NCBI GenBank assembly: GCA_003820635.1
Contig: RPOS01000031.1
Span: forward strand, 1-31,694
Length of the DNA stretch: 31,694 nucleotides
Source: Verrucomicrobiaceae bacterium
GTDB lineage: Bacteria; Verrucomicrobiota; Verrucomicrobiae; Verrucomicrobiales; Akkermansiaceae
Reading direction: 5' to 3'
A model generated the notes under the pieces. That model saw only the letters and a program-made list of their open reading frames with translations, had not been told where the DNA came from and searched no databases. The position numbers and the translations under genes were made by a program. This document shows positions 7,737-15,389 of this stretch, in pieces; within the stretch, counting starts at the first letter, position 1; each line of letters begins with the position of its first letter.

Positions 7737-9284
7737 GTGCCAAGGATTATTACATTATTTGCCACCGTGGTTCTCGTCAATTCCGCATCGAGCCAGACTT
7801 GGGAGCGTGAGGACGTAGGATTTGACAGCATCCAGAGCCGGGCGAGGGATCTTGCCAACAAACCGTATGAAACGCCGGACAAGAACAGGCTGCCGGTCTG
7901 GATGTACGAGTTGACATACGATCAATACCGGGACATCCGCTTCAATCCGAACCAGGCGCTTTGGGCTAACGAAAAACTGCCGTTCCGCGCGATGTTTTTC
8001 CATCCCGGCTACCTTTTCCGCGAGCCGGTGACGCTCAATGAATTCACCAGCAGCCACCAGCAGCAGATCCGGCTGTCCGAAGCGTATTTCAATTACGGTC
8101 CGCTGATCCAGAAGCACGGGGATCTGCCGCCGGACGGTGGCTTCGCGGGCTTCCGGCTGCACGCCCCGCTCAACAACCCGGATTACTTCGACGAGCTCGT
8201 CGTCTTCCAAGGAGCCAGCTACTGGCGGGCGCTGGGGAAAAACCAGCACTATGGCATTTCCGCACGCGGCATTGCGGTGGATACCGGCATTGATGGCGTG
8301 ACCGAGGAGTTTCCCAGCTTCCGGGAATTCTGGCTGCGCAAACCAGACCCGGATGACACCCACGCCCGTTTCTACGCGCTGCTCGACGGCCCGTCCTTCT
8401 CCGGTGCCTACGCCTTCAGGGTGTATCCCGGCAACGAGACGATCATGGATGTGAAGGCCGTCATTTTCACCCGCCGGGCCGTGCGGCGCCTGGGCATCGC
8501 GCCGATGTCGAGCATGTTCTGGTTCGGAGAAAACTCGCGCCGCCGCTTCGATGACTTCCGGCCGGAAGTGCATGACTCGGATGGCCTGGCGATCCGCATG
8601 GGCACCGGCGAACGGCTGTGGCGGCCGCTTGCCAACGACTCCGGCAAGCTCGAGTTCAGCTTCTTCAACATGGAAAAGTGCGATGGCTTCGGCCTGTTGC
8701 AGCGCGACCGTCGTTTCAGCGCTTATGAGGACGGCGAGGCGGCTTACCATGCGCGGCCGTCGCTGTGGATCGAGCCCACCTCGGACTGGGGACCGGGACG
8801 CGTGATGCTGATGGAGATCCCCACCACCAATGAGCTCGCGGACAACGCGGTGGCGATGTGGGAACCTGCCGGCGTGCCACAGCCCGGCGAGCGCATCGAG
8901 TTTTCCTATCGCCAGCACTGGACGCTGGACGAGGATCCCTCGCAGGCCGGTGGCCATGTCGTGGCCACGCGCAGCGGCGTGCATGACTGGCAACCCGAAC
9001 AACGCACCATCGTGGTGGAATTCATGGGGCCGAACCTGGAAAAAATCAGTGAGATCCCGCTCGAAGCACAGGTGCAGGCCGTCGGCAACGGAGCTGAAAA
9101 AATCAAGATCCAGGGCGTGACCGTGCAGCCGATGCCGGAAAACCGCTGGCGCGTCTCGTTCCAAATCGCCCCCGCCACGGAAGGCGCCAAACTTGCGGAT
9201 GCCGGCCCCGTCGAGCTCCGCTGCTACCTCAAGCGCGGCGAAGATTTCCTCACCGAAACATGGGTTCACCGCGTCATTCCCTAG
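7737..9284 (+). CDS. opgG: Periplasmic glucan biosynthesis protein OpgG (MdoG)
   Basis: OpgG is a periplasmic protein needed to build or branch osmoregulated periplasmic glucans made by OpgH. The protein (about 515 residues from GTG 7737) shows family landmarks in order: YDQYRDIRFNP, LPFRAMFFHPG, GFAGFRLHAPLN, VFQGASYWRALG, YGISARGIAVDT, APMSSMFWFGEN and RPEVHDSDGL. The start is uncertain: GTG 7737 gives a clean signal peptide (PRIITLFATVVLVNSASSQ) and a promoter-like sequence ends just before it; the frame is open upstream to 7656. It overlaps the following gene by 25 bp and heads the opgG-X-opgH-galK cluster. Confidence 0.92.
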   Translation: MPRIITLFATVVLVNSASSQTWEREDVGFDSIQSRARDLANKPYETPDKNRLPVWMYELTYDQYRDIRFNPNQALWANEKLPFRAMFFHPGYLFREPVTLNEFTSSHQQQIRLSEAYFNYGPLIQKHGDLPPDGGFAGFRLHAPLNNPDYFDELVVFQGASYWRALGKNQHYGISARGIAVDTGIDGVTEEFPSFREFWLRKPDPDDTHARFYALLDGPSFSGAYAFRVYPGNETIMDVKAVIFTRRAVRRLGIAPMSSMFWFGENSRRRFDDFRPEVHDSDGLAIRMGTGERLWRPLANDSGKLEFSFFNMEKCDGFGLLQRDRRFSAYEDGEAAYHARPSLWIEPTSDWGPGRVMLMEIPTTNELADNAVAMWEPAGVPQPGERIEFSYRQHWTLDEDPSQAGGHVVATRSGVHDWQPEQRTIVVEFMGPNLEKISEIPLEAQVQAVGNGAEKIKIQGVTVQPMPENRWRVSFQIAPATEGAKLADAGPVELRCYLKRGEDFLTETWVHRVIP

Positions 9285-9850
9285 ACGGCCTGCGCCCGCT
9301 CACCGAGGACGAGCTCAGCGAGTGGGAGGAAGCCTACGCCGCAGTGGAAGCCTACCTTCAGGCCCTGCGTCTGCGCAACCGCCTGCTCGTCGCGGAACTC
9401 GTGCGCGGCATCCTGTGGCGCGCCTCCGCCCGCCGCGTGGATGAACCGGAGAAACCCGCGCGCCTGCTGGCGATGGAGGAGGCTCTGATGGAAGTGGCCG
9501 AGTGGACCCAGGACGTGCTCGACGTGCCTTTGGAAAACCGCCGACTCGCCGCGCGCGGCCGACTCGCGCTGCTGCTGGCGGGCATGCCGGACAAGTGGCA
9601 GGGCGTGTTTCTCACCCCCGCTCCTTGGCCGCCGGCCTTTGTCGAGGCGATGAAAAAATCCTACCTTGCCGCCGGCCCGCGCTTCGCCGCCCTGACGATG
9701 GTGCCCAAGCCTCTTGAGCTCAACGCGATCGGCAGCGGCGCCGCCCAATGGTGGGAAACCATGGACCGCAAGCCCATCACCCGCATCATGTTCACCGGCG
9801 CGCTGCTTGCCATCATCACCCTCATCGCGTGGTTCATCTTCCTCGGCTGA
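9260..9850 (+). CDS. Unknown single-pass membrane protein between opgG and opgH
   Basis: I do not recognise this 196-residue protein. It is largely helical and charged (for example DELSEWEEAYAAVEAYLQA and LRLRNRLLVAELVRGIL near the N terminus), has a central region with VPLENRRLAARGRLALLLAG, and ends with one strong transmembrane helix (about 174-195) just before the stop. A large soluble N-terminal part on the cytoplasmic face would fit the absence of a signal peptide. Its ATG lies 25 bp inside opgG, and its TGA shares a base with the opgH ATG (TGATG), so it is probably translationally coupled to both. Position suggests an accessory or regulatory subunit of glucan synthesis; that is inference. 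The opposite-strand frame here is a codon-bias artefact. Confidence 0.85.
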   Translation: MGSPRHSLDGLRPLTEDELSEWEEAYAAVEAYLQALRLRNRLLVAELVRGILWRASARRVDEPEKPARLLAMEEALMEVAEWTQDVLDVPLENRRLAARGRLALLLAGMPDKWQGVFLTPAPWPPAFVEAMKKSYLAAGPRFAALTMVPKPLELNAIGSGAAQWWETMDRKPITRIMFTGALLAIITLIAWFIFLG

Positions 9851-11994
9851 TGGAAACGCCCGATCTCTCGCCACCTGATTCCGGCAAGCTGTTTTTCAGC
9901 CGCTTTCGCACAGTTGTCAGGCGCACGCTGTTTTTCGGCAGCATTGTGATCGTGAACCTCGCCGCCACCCTGTGGCTCGCCGACCTGTTCTGGCGCATGG
10001 GTTTCCAAAAGGCGCACTTTCCACTGCTGGCGGTTTTCATCGTGCTCAACGGCCTGCTGGTGCTGGGCTCTTTCCACGCCATCTTCGGCGCGCTGGACAT
10101 GCTCACCGGCCGCAAGCGCGCCGTGCGCATCACCCGGCTTGCCGAGGGAAAGTCCGGCCCGCTGGCCAAACGCCACGCCGTGGTCATGCCGGTTTACAAC
10201 GAGGACAGCGTCAAGGTCTGCGCCCGCATCGAGGCGATCTACCGCTCCATCGAAGCCACCGGCCATCTCGATTCGTTTGATTTCTTCATCCTCAGCGACA
10301 CCCGGGATCTGGACCTGTGGGTGCTCGAGGAAACCGCGTGGACCAATCTCTGCCGCCGCCTAGGCGGCTTCGGCCGCATCTACTACCGGCGTCGTAAAAC
10401 CAATGAGAACCGCAAGGCAGGCAACATCGGTGACTTCGTCCGCACCTGGGGCGGCGGCTATGAGGCCATGCTCGTGCTCGATGCCGACAGCCTGATGGAT
10501 GGCGCGGACATCGTGAAAATGGCCCGCGTGATGGAGGACTATCCGCGGCTCGGCATCATCCAGACGCCGCCCAAGCTCATCCGCGGCTCCTCGGTCTTCA
10601 CCCGGCTCCAGCAGTTCGCGATGCGGCTCTACGGCCCGCTTTTCATCCGCGGGCTCAACTACTGGCAGCTCGGCGGCGGCAGCTACTGGGGCCACAACGC
10701 GCTCATCCGGCTCAAGCCGTTTTCCGAATATTGCGAACTTCCCGCCCTGCCCGGCCGCGAGCCGTTTGGCGGGCGCATCCTCAGCCATGATTTCGTCGAG
10801 GCCGCGCTGATGGTCGCCGAAGGCTGGGAAGTCTGGCTCGCTTGGGACATCGAGGGCACCTACGAGGAAGCCCCGCCCACACTGGCGGACCACCTCATCC
10901 GGGACCGCCGCTGGATGCAGGGAAACCTCCAGCACCTGTGGCTCATCTTCGCGCGCAAGCTGCCGTTTCCCACCCGCATGCACCTCTTCATGGGCATCAT
11001 GGCCTATCTCGGCAGCCCGCTGTGGTTTCTGTTCCTTCTGTTAGGAACCTGGATCGCCTGGGACCGCTTTTCCAGCAGCCTGAGCCAGCTGCCCTTCGAG
11101 AGTTATGTGGACCGCTGGTTCGGCTTCAACGGCGTGGAGCAAAGCCTGGTGCTCACCGCCTTCATCTTCCTGCTGCTGTTCCTGCCGAAAATGCTCGCCG
11201 TCAGCCGCGCCATCCTCGTGCCATCCATCCGGCGCTCCTTCGGCGGGTTGCTGCCCATTCTGGCCGGCTCCTTTTTGGAAACCCTCGTTTCCATGCTGCT
11301 CGCGCCCTGCATCATGGCCGCGCACACCCTCATGGTGCTCAGCATCTTCCTTGGCCGCGCCGTCGGCTGGAACACCCAGAACCGCGAGACCGACGGCACC
11401 TCGTGGGGCGACGCCATTCGCTTCCACGCCTTCCCCACCCTGCTCGGCGCGGCCTGGACCGCCCTGGCCGTGAACATCAGCCCGGTCTTCGCCGCGTGGA
11501 TGTCGCCCATCCTGTTAGGATTGCTGCTGTCCGCCCCGGTTTCGGTTTGGACCAGCCGCGCGCGCTACGGCAAGGCGCTCGCCCGTCACAAGATCCTCTC
11601 GACCCCGGAGGAGCTCAAGCCGCCGGATGTCATTCTCCTGGCTGATGGCGCGACCGCCGCGGTCGATCCGGCGCTTGATGGCTCCGCCGCCTCCCGCCGC
11701 GGCGTCATTGCCGCCGTCGTCGATCCCTACGTCAACGGCGTGCATGTCTCGCTGTTGGAACAATCCGAGCTTTCGGATGTCGACGAGGCGCTGGCCGAGC
11801 GCTGCCTGGCCCTCGGTCCTTCCGGAGTTTCAAAAAACGAGCTCTCCGAGCTACTCTACCTTGCCCCGGCCATGCTGCTGATGCACCGTGCGGTGTGGTT
11901 GCGCCCCGTGGAGGGCATCCACTCCGTCTGGACCCAAGCGGTGGAAAGCTACCGCCGGCGCCTCGATCAGACCCCGCCCCCCGGATCCACTTAA
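9850..11994 (+). CDS. opgH: Glucan biosynthesis glucosyltransferase OpgH (MdoH)
   Basis: OpgH is the inner-membrane GT2 glucosyltransferase that polymerises and exports the backbone of osmoregulated periplasmic glucans from UDP-glucose. The 714-residue protein has membrane segments near residues 25-85, then the catalytic domain: LSDTRD (from 148), DAD (211-213), the acceptor-site Asp314 in SHDFVEAAL and RDRRWMQGN (Trp355), a Q/RRW-type motif. QTPPKLIRGSSVFTRLQQF and YWQLGGGSYWGHNALIR are OpgH signatures. Several more membrane helices follow (about 380-570). ATG 9850 overlaps the previous stop by one base; an in-frame ATG at 9748 would lie deep inside the upstream gene. galK starts 13 bp downstream. 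TGTTAG words lie at 11039 and 11514. Confidence 0.95.
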   Translation: METPDLSPPDSGKLFFSRFRTVVRRTLFFGSIVIVNLAATLWLADLFWRMGFQKAHFPLLAVFIVLNGLLVLGSFHAIFGALDMLTGRKRAVRITRLAEGKSGPLAKRHAVVMPVYNEDSVKVCARIEAIYRSIEATGHLDSFDFFILSDTRDLDLWVLEETAWTNLCRRLGGFGRIYYRRRKTNENRKAGNIGDFVRTWGGGYEAMLVLDADSLMDGADIVKMARVMEDYPRLGIIQTPPKLIRGSSVFTRLQQFAMRLYGPLFIRGLNYWQLGGGSYWGHNALIRLKPFSEYCELPALPGREPFGGRILSHDFVEAALMVAEGWEVWLAWDIEGTYEEAPPTLADHLIRDRRWMQGNLQHLWLIFARKLPFPTRMHLFMGIMAYLGSPLWFLFLLLGTWIAWDRFSSSLSQLPFESYVDRWFGFNGVEQSLVLTAFIFLLLFLPKMLAVSRAILVPSIRRSFGGLLPILAGSFLETLVSMLLAPCIMAAHTLMVLSIFLGRAVGWNTQNRETDGTSWGDAIRFHAFPTLLGAAWTALAVNISPVFAAWMSPILLGLLLSAPVSVWTSRARYGKALARHKILSTPEELKPPDVILLADGATAAVDPALDGSAASRRGVIAAVVDPYVNGVHVSLLEQSELSDVDEALAERCLALGPSGVSKNELSELLYLAPAMLLMHRAVWLRPVEGIHSVWTQAVESYRRRLDQTPPPGST

Positions 11995-12007
11995 CCCGAA
12001 TTTCCCG

Positions 12008-13186
12008 ATGCTCCAGATCAATCCCAACCTCTCGGACCTCGTTTCCGACGCGGCATCGAGCCTGTTCTCCCGACTCCAATCCAAGGCCACCATCACCGCC
12101 GCCGCCCCCGGTCGCGTCAACCTCATCGGCGAACACATCGACTACTGCGACGGCTTTGTCATGCCCTTCGCCATCGACCGCTACATCGTCATCGCCGGCT
12201 GCGCCAACGGCACCACGGATGCCCGCATCGCCACCGCCCTCGGCGGGGAAATCGCTGTCTTCAATGTCTCCAAACCCCAGCACGAGGGCGAGCCGAAGTG
12301 GACCAACTACATCCGCGGCGTCATACGCGGCTTCCAGGACCGCGGCCACCATATCCCTGGCTTCGACGCCTGCATCATCTCCTCCGTCCCCGGCGGCGCG
12401 GGGCTCTCCTCTTCCGCCGCCTTGGAGCTGGCCACCGCCACCTTCCTCGAAGGCCTGCTCGATACCCGCCTCGACACCAAGGAAAAGGCCTTGCTCTGCC
12501 AAAAGGCCGAACACGACTTCGCCCACGTGCCCTGCGGCATCATGGACCAGTTCGCCTCCGCCTTTGGAAAACCAAACCGGTTGGTCTTAATCGATTGCCA
12601 ATCCGGCGAACCGGAGCTCGTACCCTTTGAAAACCCGGATCTCACCGTGCTGATCTCCAACACCATGGTTCACCACGAACTCTCGGACGGAGGCTACGCC
12701 GCCCGCCGCAAGCACACCGAGGAAGGCCTCGCCATCCTCGGCCGCGCATCCTGGCGGGATGTGACCGCCGCCGATGTCCAGGCGAACTGGGACAAACTCG
12801 GCGATCCGATCAACCGCCGCGCCCGCCACGTGGTCGGCGAGATTTCCCGCACCATCGCCGCCTCCTCCGCGCTGGCGAGAAACGATTTCGAAACGCTCGG
12901 CCCGCTGATGGCCGCCAGCCATGATTCCCTGCGCGACGACTTCGAGGTTTCCTGCAGCGAGCTCGACACCATGGTCGAGATCGCCCGCAAGATCGGCCGC
13001 AAGGGGGGCGTGATCGGAGCCCGCATGACCGGCGGCGGCTTCGGCGGCTCCACCGTCACCCTCTGTGAGTCCCGCAAGGCCGCGGACATCGCCGCCACGC
13101 TCGCCGCGGAATATGAAAAAGCCACCGGCATCACCCCGCAGATCTTCGCCTCGCGTCCCTCGCAAGGCGCGCATCTGGTGCAGTGA
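12008..13186 (+). CDS. galK: Galactokinase
   Basis: GalK phosphorylates alpha-D-galactose at C1 in the Leloir pathway. The 392-residue protein has the three GHMP-kinase motifs: PGRVNLIGEHIDYCDGFVMP (from about 34, galactokinase signature), PGGAGLSSSAALE (from 128, ATP loop) and GARMTGGGFGGS (near 340). ATG 12008 matches the usual N terminus; an upstream in-frame start would overlap opgH. It follows opgH by 13 bp, so it may be co-transcribed with the glucan genes and could link hexose supply to glucan production, although galT and galE are not in the window. It contains no CTAACA/TGTTAG word. Its stop converges on the hicA remnant 18 bp away. Confidence 0.95.
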   Translation: MLQINPNLSDLVSDAASSLFSRLQSKATITAAAPGRVNLIGEHIDYCDGFVMPFAIDRYIVIAGCANGTTDARIATALGGEIAVFNVSKPQHEGEPKWTNYIRGVIRGFQDRGHHIPGFDACIISSVPGGAGLSSSAALELATATFLEGLLDTRLDTKEKALLCQKAEHDFAHVPCGIMDQFASAFGKPNRLVLIDCQSGEPELVPFENPDLTVLISNTMVHHELSDGGYAARRKHTEEGLAILGRASWRDVTAADVQANWDKLGDPINRRARHVVGEISRTIAASSALARNDFETLGPLMAASHDSLRDDFEVSCSELDTMVEIARKIGRKGGVIGARMTGGGFGGSTVTLCESRKAADIAATLAAEYEKATGITPQIFASRPSQGAHLVQ

Positions 13187-13204
13187 GCCTTTTCCATCCA
13201 ACGA

Positions 13205-13430
13205 CTATCCCAGCAAGTCGATGAATCGTTCCGTCGTCATTCCGGCGCTGCGGAGCAGGCCGCGAAGAGTGCCTTTGGCAAGTTCCTTGTGATCGGGAAC
13301 CGAGAGGCTGGCGATGTGGCCCGGTTTGATCAGGATCATGTGGCTTCCCCGCTGGCGGGCAAAGGTCCAACCGTCCTTGAGAAATGCATCACGGGGCCTC
13401 CCGTCCGCTGATGGTGGGAAGGCTGGCCAT
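13205..13430 (-). pseudogene. hicA: HicA mRNA-interferase toxin, frameshifted
   Basis: HicA is a small double-stranded-RNA-binding-fold ribonuclease toxin. Reading on the minus strand from ATG 13430 gives MASLPTISGREA; after one base is skipped the sequence continues RDAFLKDGWTFARQRGSH, then LIKPGHIASLSVPDHKELAKG, and ends IDLLG before TAG (13205-13207). GSH contains the catalytic histidine, and the total of 74 residues is a normal HicA length. The break is one extra base in a run of four G on the plus strand (13393-13396); with three, the frame is intact. It starts 6 bp after the hicB stop. The extra base may be a real inactivating mutation, a sequencing or assembly error in the homopolymer, or a phase-variable site. 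Confidence 0.85.
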
Positions 13431-13436
13431 GGCGGA

Positions 13437-13646
13437 TCAGGCGACGGCTACCTCCACGAGGCGGGTTTCCACCGTGAGCGGCATGCCCTGCTCGGCGCGG
13501 ACCTCCAGACAGCCGAGAATGGCCTCATGGATGCTTGCCACAGCCTCGTCCTTGGTTGCGCCCTGGCTGATGCAACCGGGGATGGACGGACACTCGGCGA
13601 TCCAGATGCCGTCCTCATCGCGTTCCAGTGTGATGACGAATTTCAT
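13437..13646 (-). CDS. hicB: HicB-family antitoxin
   Basis: HicB neutralises HicA and usually represses its own operon. The 69-residue protein is the compact HicB / UPF0150 fold: a beta strand KFVITLERDEDG, WIAECPSIPGCISQGAT, then the helix KDEAVASIHEAILGCLEV. No separate DNA-binding domain is present, as in short HicB proteins. The gene precedes hicA by 6 bp (hicB-hicA order), implying one transcript. If hicA is truly broken, the antitoxin may be an orphan that survives by default. Confidence 0.88.
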   Translation of the reverse strand: MKFVITLERDEDGIWIAECPSIPGCISQGATKDEAVASIHEAILGCLEVRAEQGMPLTVETRLVEVAVA

Positions 13647-13747
13647 GGCGGCAAGTTGGCATCAGGTGTCTGGCTTGGCCAGTTTTTTGACGGAATCATC
13701 AATGGATCATTCTTCCGGAAAGCATTGATGCAGAGAAGTCCTCCCTG

Positions 13748-14200
13748 TCAGCGCCAAGCCGCCTTCCACGCCTCGAACTCCGACGGCCGCACACGGTAGC
13801 GGGCGAAGTTTCCCTCGTGGATGCCGGCGAGGGTTTCCTCGGCGGCGGCGACGAAGCGTTTGCGGTCGCTTTCGATGATGGATTCTTCCGCCCAACGGCG
13901 CAGGCGGGCGACGGCTTCGCGGCGGGTGCAGCGGGCACGGATGATTTCCGCAACCGTGTCTGGAAGCTGTGGCGTTTGGCCCGCTTCCAGCTTCGTCCGG
14001 CCCAGCCGCGTCAGTTGATAAATCGTGGAGCGGGTTTCCCCATGGCGATCCACCAAGCCCGCCTCGCGCAGTCGATTGAGGCGGTTCAGGGCGGTCCGCC
14101 GGGGCAGAGGAGGAACGAATGCCGCCTCATAATCCAAGGCTCCCATTTCCGCGTTCAGCCGGAACGGTTCGAGCCATTCTTTCGAAATCGGGCGGTTCAT
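13748..14200 (-). CDS. Predicted winged-helix protein, unknown role
   Basis: This 150-residue protein is not one I can name. Residues about 33-70 (TALNRLNRLREAGLVDRHG followed by STIYQLTRLGRTKL) look like the recognition helix and wing of a winged-helix domain in which a strand pair follows the helix, as in MarR/PadR-like folds. The C-terminal half is helical and charged (RREAVARLRRWAEES, FVAAAEETLAGIHEGN) and ends YRVRPSEFEAWKAAWR. It lies 101 bp upstream of hicB on the same strand and 30 bp downstream of the pseudouridine synthase gene. A regulator or an antitoxin-like protein is possible. The ATG at 14200 is the first in frame. Confidence 0.65.
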   Translation of the reverse strand: MNRPISKEWLEPFRLNAEMGALDYEAAFVPPLPRRTALNRLNRLREAGLVDRHGETRSTIYQLTRLGRTKLEAGQTPQLPDTVAEIIRARCTRREAVARLRRWAEESIIESDRKRFVAAAEETLAGIHEGNFARYRVRPSEFEAWKAAWR

Positions 14201-14230
14201 GGCGAGAAAATGGCACGCATTTCACCGATT

Positions 14231-15151
14231 TCAGCCGCCGCCGCCCTTCAGCTCCATCCACGGCTGGAACTCCGGCGGGATGGGAGCCTCGAAATGGTGG
14301 CGCCGGCCGGTGATCGGGTGCTCGAAAGCGAGTTTCCACGCGTGCAGCATCAGCCGCTCGGGCAGTGTGGGGTTTTTCGAGGGCTTGCCGTAAATCGGAT
14401 CGCCGACGATGGGCGTGCCCTTGTGGTGGAGGTGGACGCGGATCTGGTGGGTGCGGCCGGTGTGGAGATGGCAGAGCACCAGCGCGGTGAGCGTGGCGGC
14501 GTCGGTGGCGAGCACCACGTAATCGGTGATGGCCGTCTTGCCCCCCGGCGGGTTGACCACGGCCATCTTCTGGCGGTTCACCGGATGGCGGCCGATGTGG
14601 GTGAAAACCGTGTCCTTAGCCGGCTTCGGAATGCCGTGCGTCACCGCCAGATAGATTTTCTCCATCGTGCTGCGCTCGGAAAACTGCGTCACCAGCGATT
14701 GATGCGCCGCATCGGACTTGGCGACGACGAGGCAGCCGGAGGTGTCCTTGTCCAAACGGTGGACGATGCCCGGGCGTTCGACACCGCCGATGCCGGAAAG
14801 CCGGCCCTTGCAATGATGCAGCAGCGCGTTGACCAGTGTGCCATCGGGATTTCCCGGCGCGGGATGGACCACCATGCCGTGCGCCTTGTTGATGACGATG
14901 AGATCGTCATCCTCATAAAGAATTTCCAGCGGGATGTCCTGCGGCGCGTTGTCCAGCGGCACCGCCTCGGGCAGGGCGATGGCGATGAGGTCGCCGGTTT
15001 TCACCGCATCGCGCGGCTTGGCGGGCTGGCCGTTGACGATGATGAATTGCTCGCGGATGAGCGCCTGGATGCGCGAGCGAGAGAGATCCGTCAGACGCGC
15101 GGCAAGAAACGCGTCCAAACGATCTGCGGAGGCATCGGCACGAATTTCCAC
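14231..15151 (-). CDS. rluD: RluD-family 23S rRNA pseudouridine synthase
   Basis: RluD-type enzymes isomerise uridines in 23S rRNA helix 69. The protein (about 306 residues) has an N-terminal S4 RNA-binding domain (RLDAFLAARL ... SRSRIQALIREQFIIVNGQ), then the catalytic domain with GIVHRLDKDTSGCLVVAK, whose Asp134 is the nucleophile, and HTGRTHQIRVHLHHKGTPIVGDP. I start at GTG 15151 because the S4 homology begins there; a TTG at 15193 in the same frame would add 14 residues. The family member (RluD rather than RluA or RluC) is inferred from S4 presence and length. A terminator for the upstream surface-protein gene separates the two transcripts. Confidence 0.9.
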   Translation of the reverse strand: MEIRADASADRLDAFLAARLTDLSRSRIQALIREQFIIVNGQPAKPRDAVKTGDLIAIALPEAVPLDNAPQDIPLEILYEDDDLIVINKAHGMVVHPAPGNPDGTLVNALLHHCKGRLSGIGGVERPGIVHRLDKDTSGCLVVAKSDAAHQSLVTQFSERSTMEKIYLAVTHGIPKPAKDTVFTHIGRHPVNRQKMAVVNPPGGKTAITDYVVLATDAATLTALVLCHLHTGRTHQIRVHLHHKGTPIVGDPIYGKPSKNPTLPERLMLHAWKLAFEHPITGRRHHFEAPIPPEFQPWMELKGGGG

Positions 15152-15242
15152 GGCATGAGTGTCTGCGGCGGGAAATCCGCCCGCAAGGTTCAAGTTCAGA
15201 CATCCCGGGCCAGCGCATCACCATGCTTCCCGCGCTCCAGAC

Positions 15243-15276
15243 AAAAAACGCCCGGTCCTTGTTGAAGGACCGGGCG
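15243..15276 (-). terminator. Rho-independent terminator of the surface-protein gene
   Basis: A 12-bp perfect stem (CGCCCGGTCCTT / AAGGACCGGGCG) with loop GTTG is bounded on the plus strand by AAAAAA at 15243-15248, which is a U-run after the hairpin on the minus strand. It lies about 114 bp past the stop of the large secreted protein and just ahead of the rluD-like gene. Confidence 0.88.
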
Positions 15277-15389
15277 CTGGATGTTTGGCAGGAGAAACCC
15301 TGCGTTTGGACCGGCGGACCCGATTCATCCGATGGGGGGGATGATGAACCGGGCCTTCCGGAAAAATTTAGGACCTGCCGCGAGGGGCG

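Noticed and set aside
7755..9269. A 504-codon minus-strand frame opposite opgG
   Set aside because: OpgG signatures on the plus strand are unambiguous; the antisense product is a His/Arg/Glu-rich shadow.
13817..15265. A 482-codon plus-strand frame spanning the winged-helix and rluD genes
   Set aside because: It crosses two minus-strand genes and the minus-strand terminator, has low-complexity composition, and RluD motifs on the other strand are definite.
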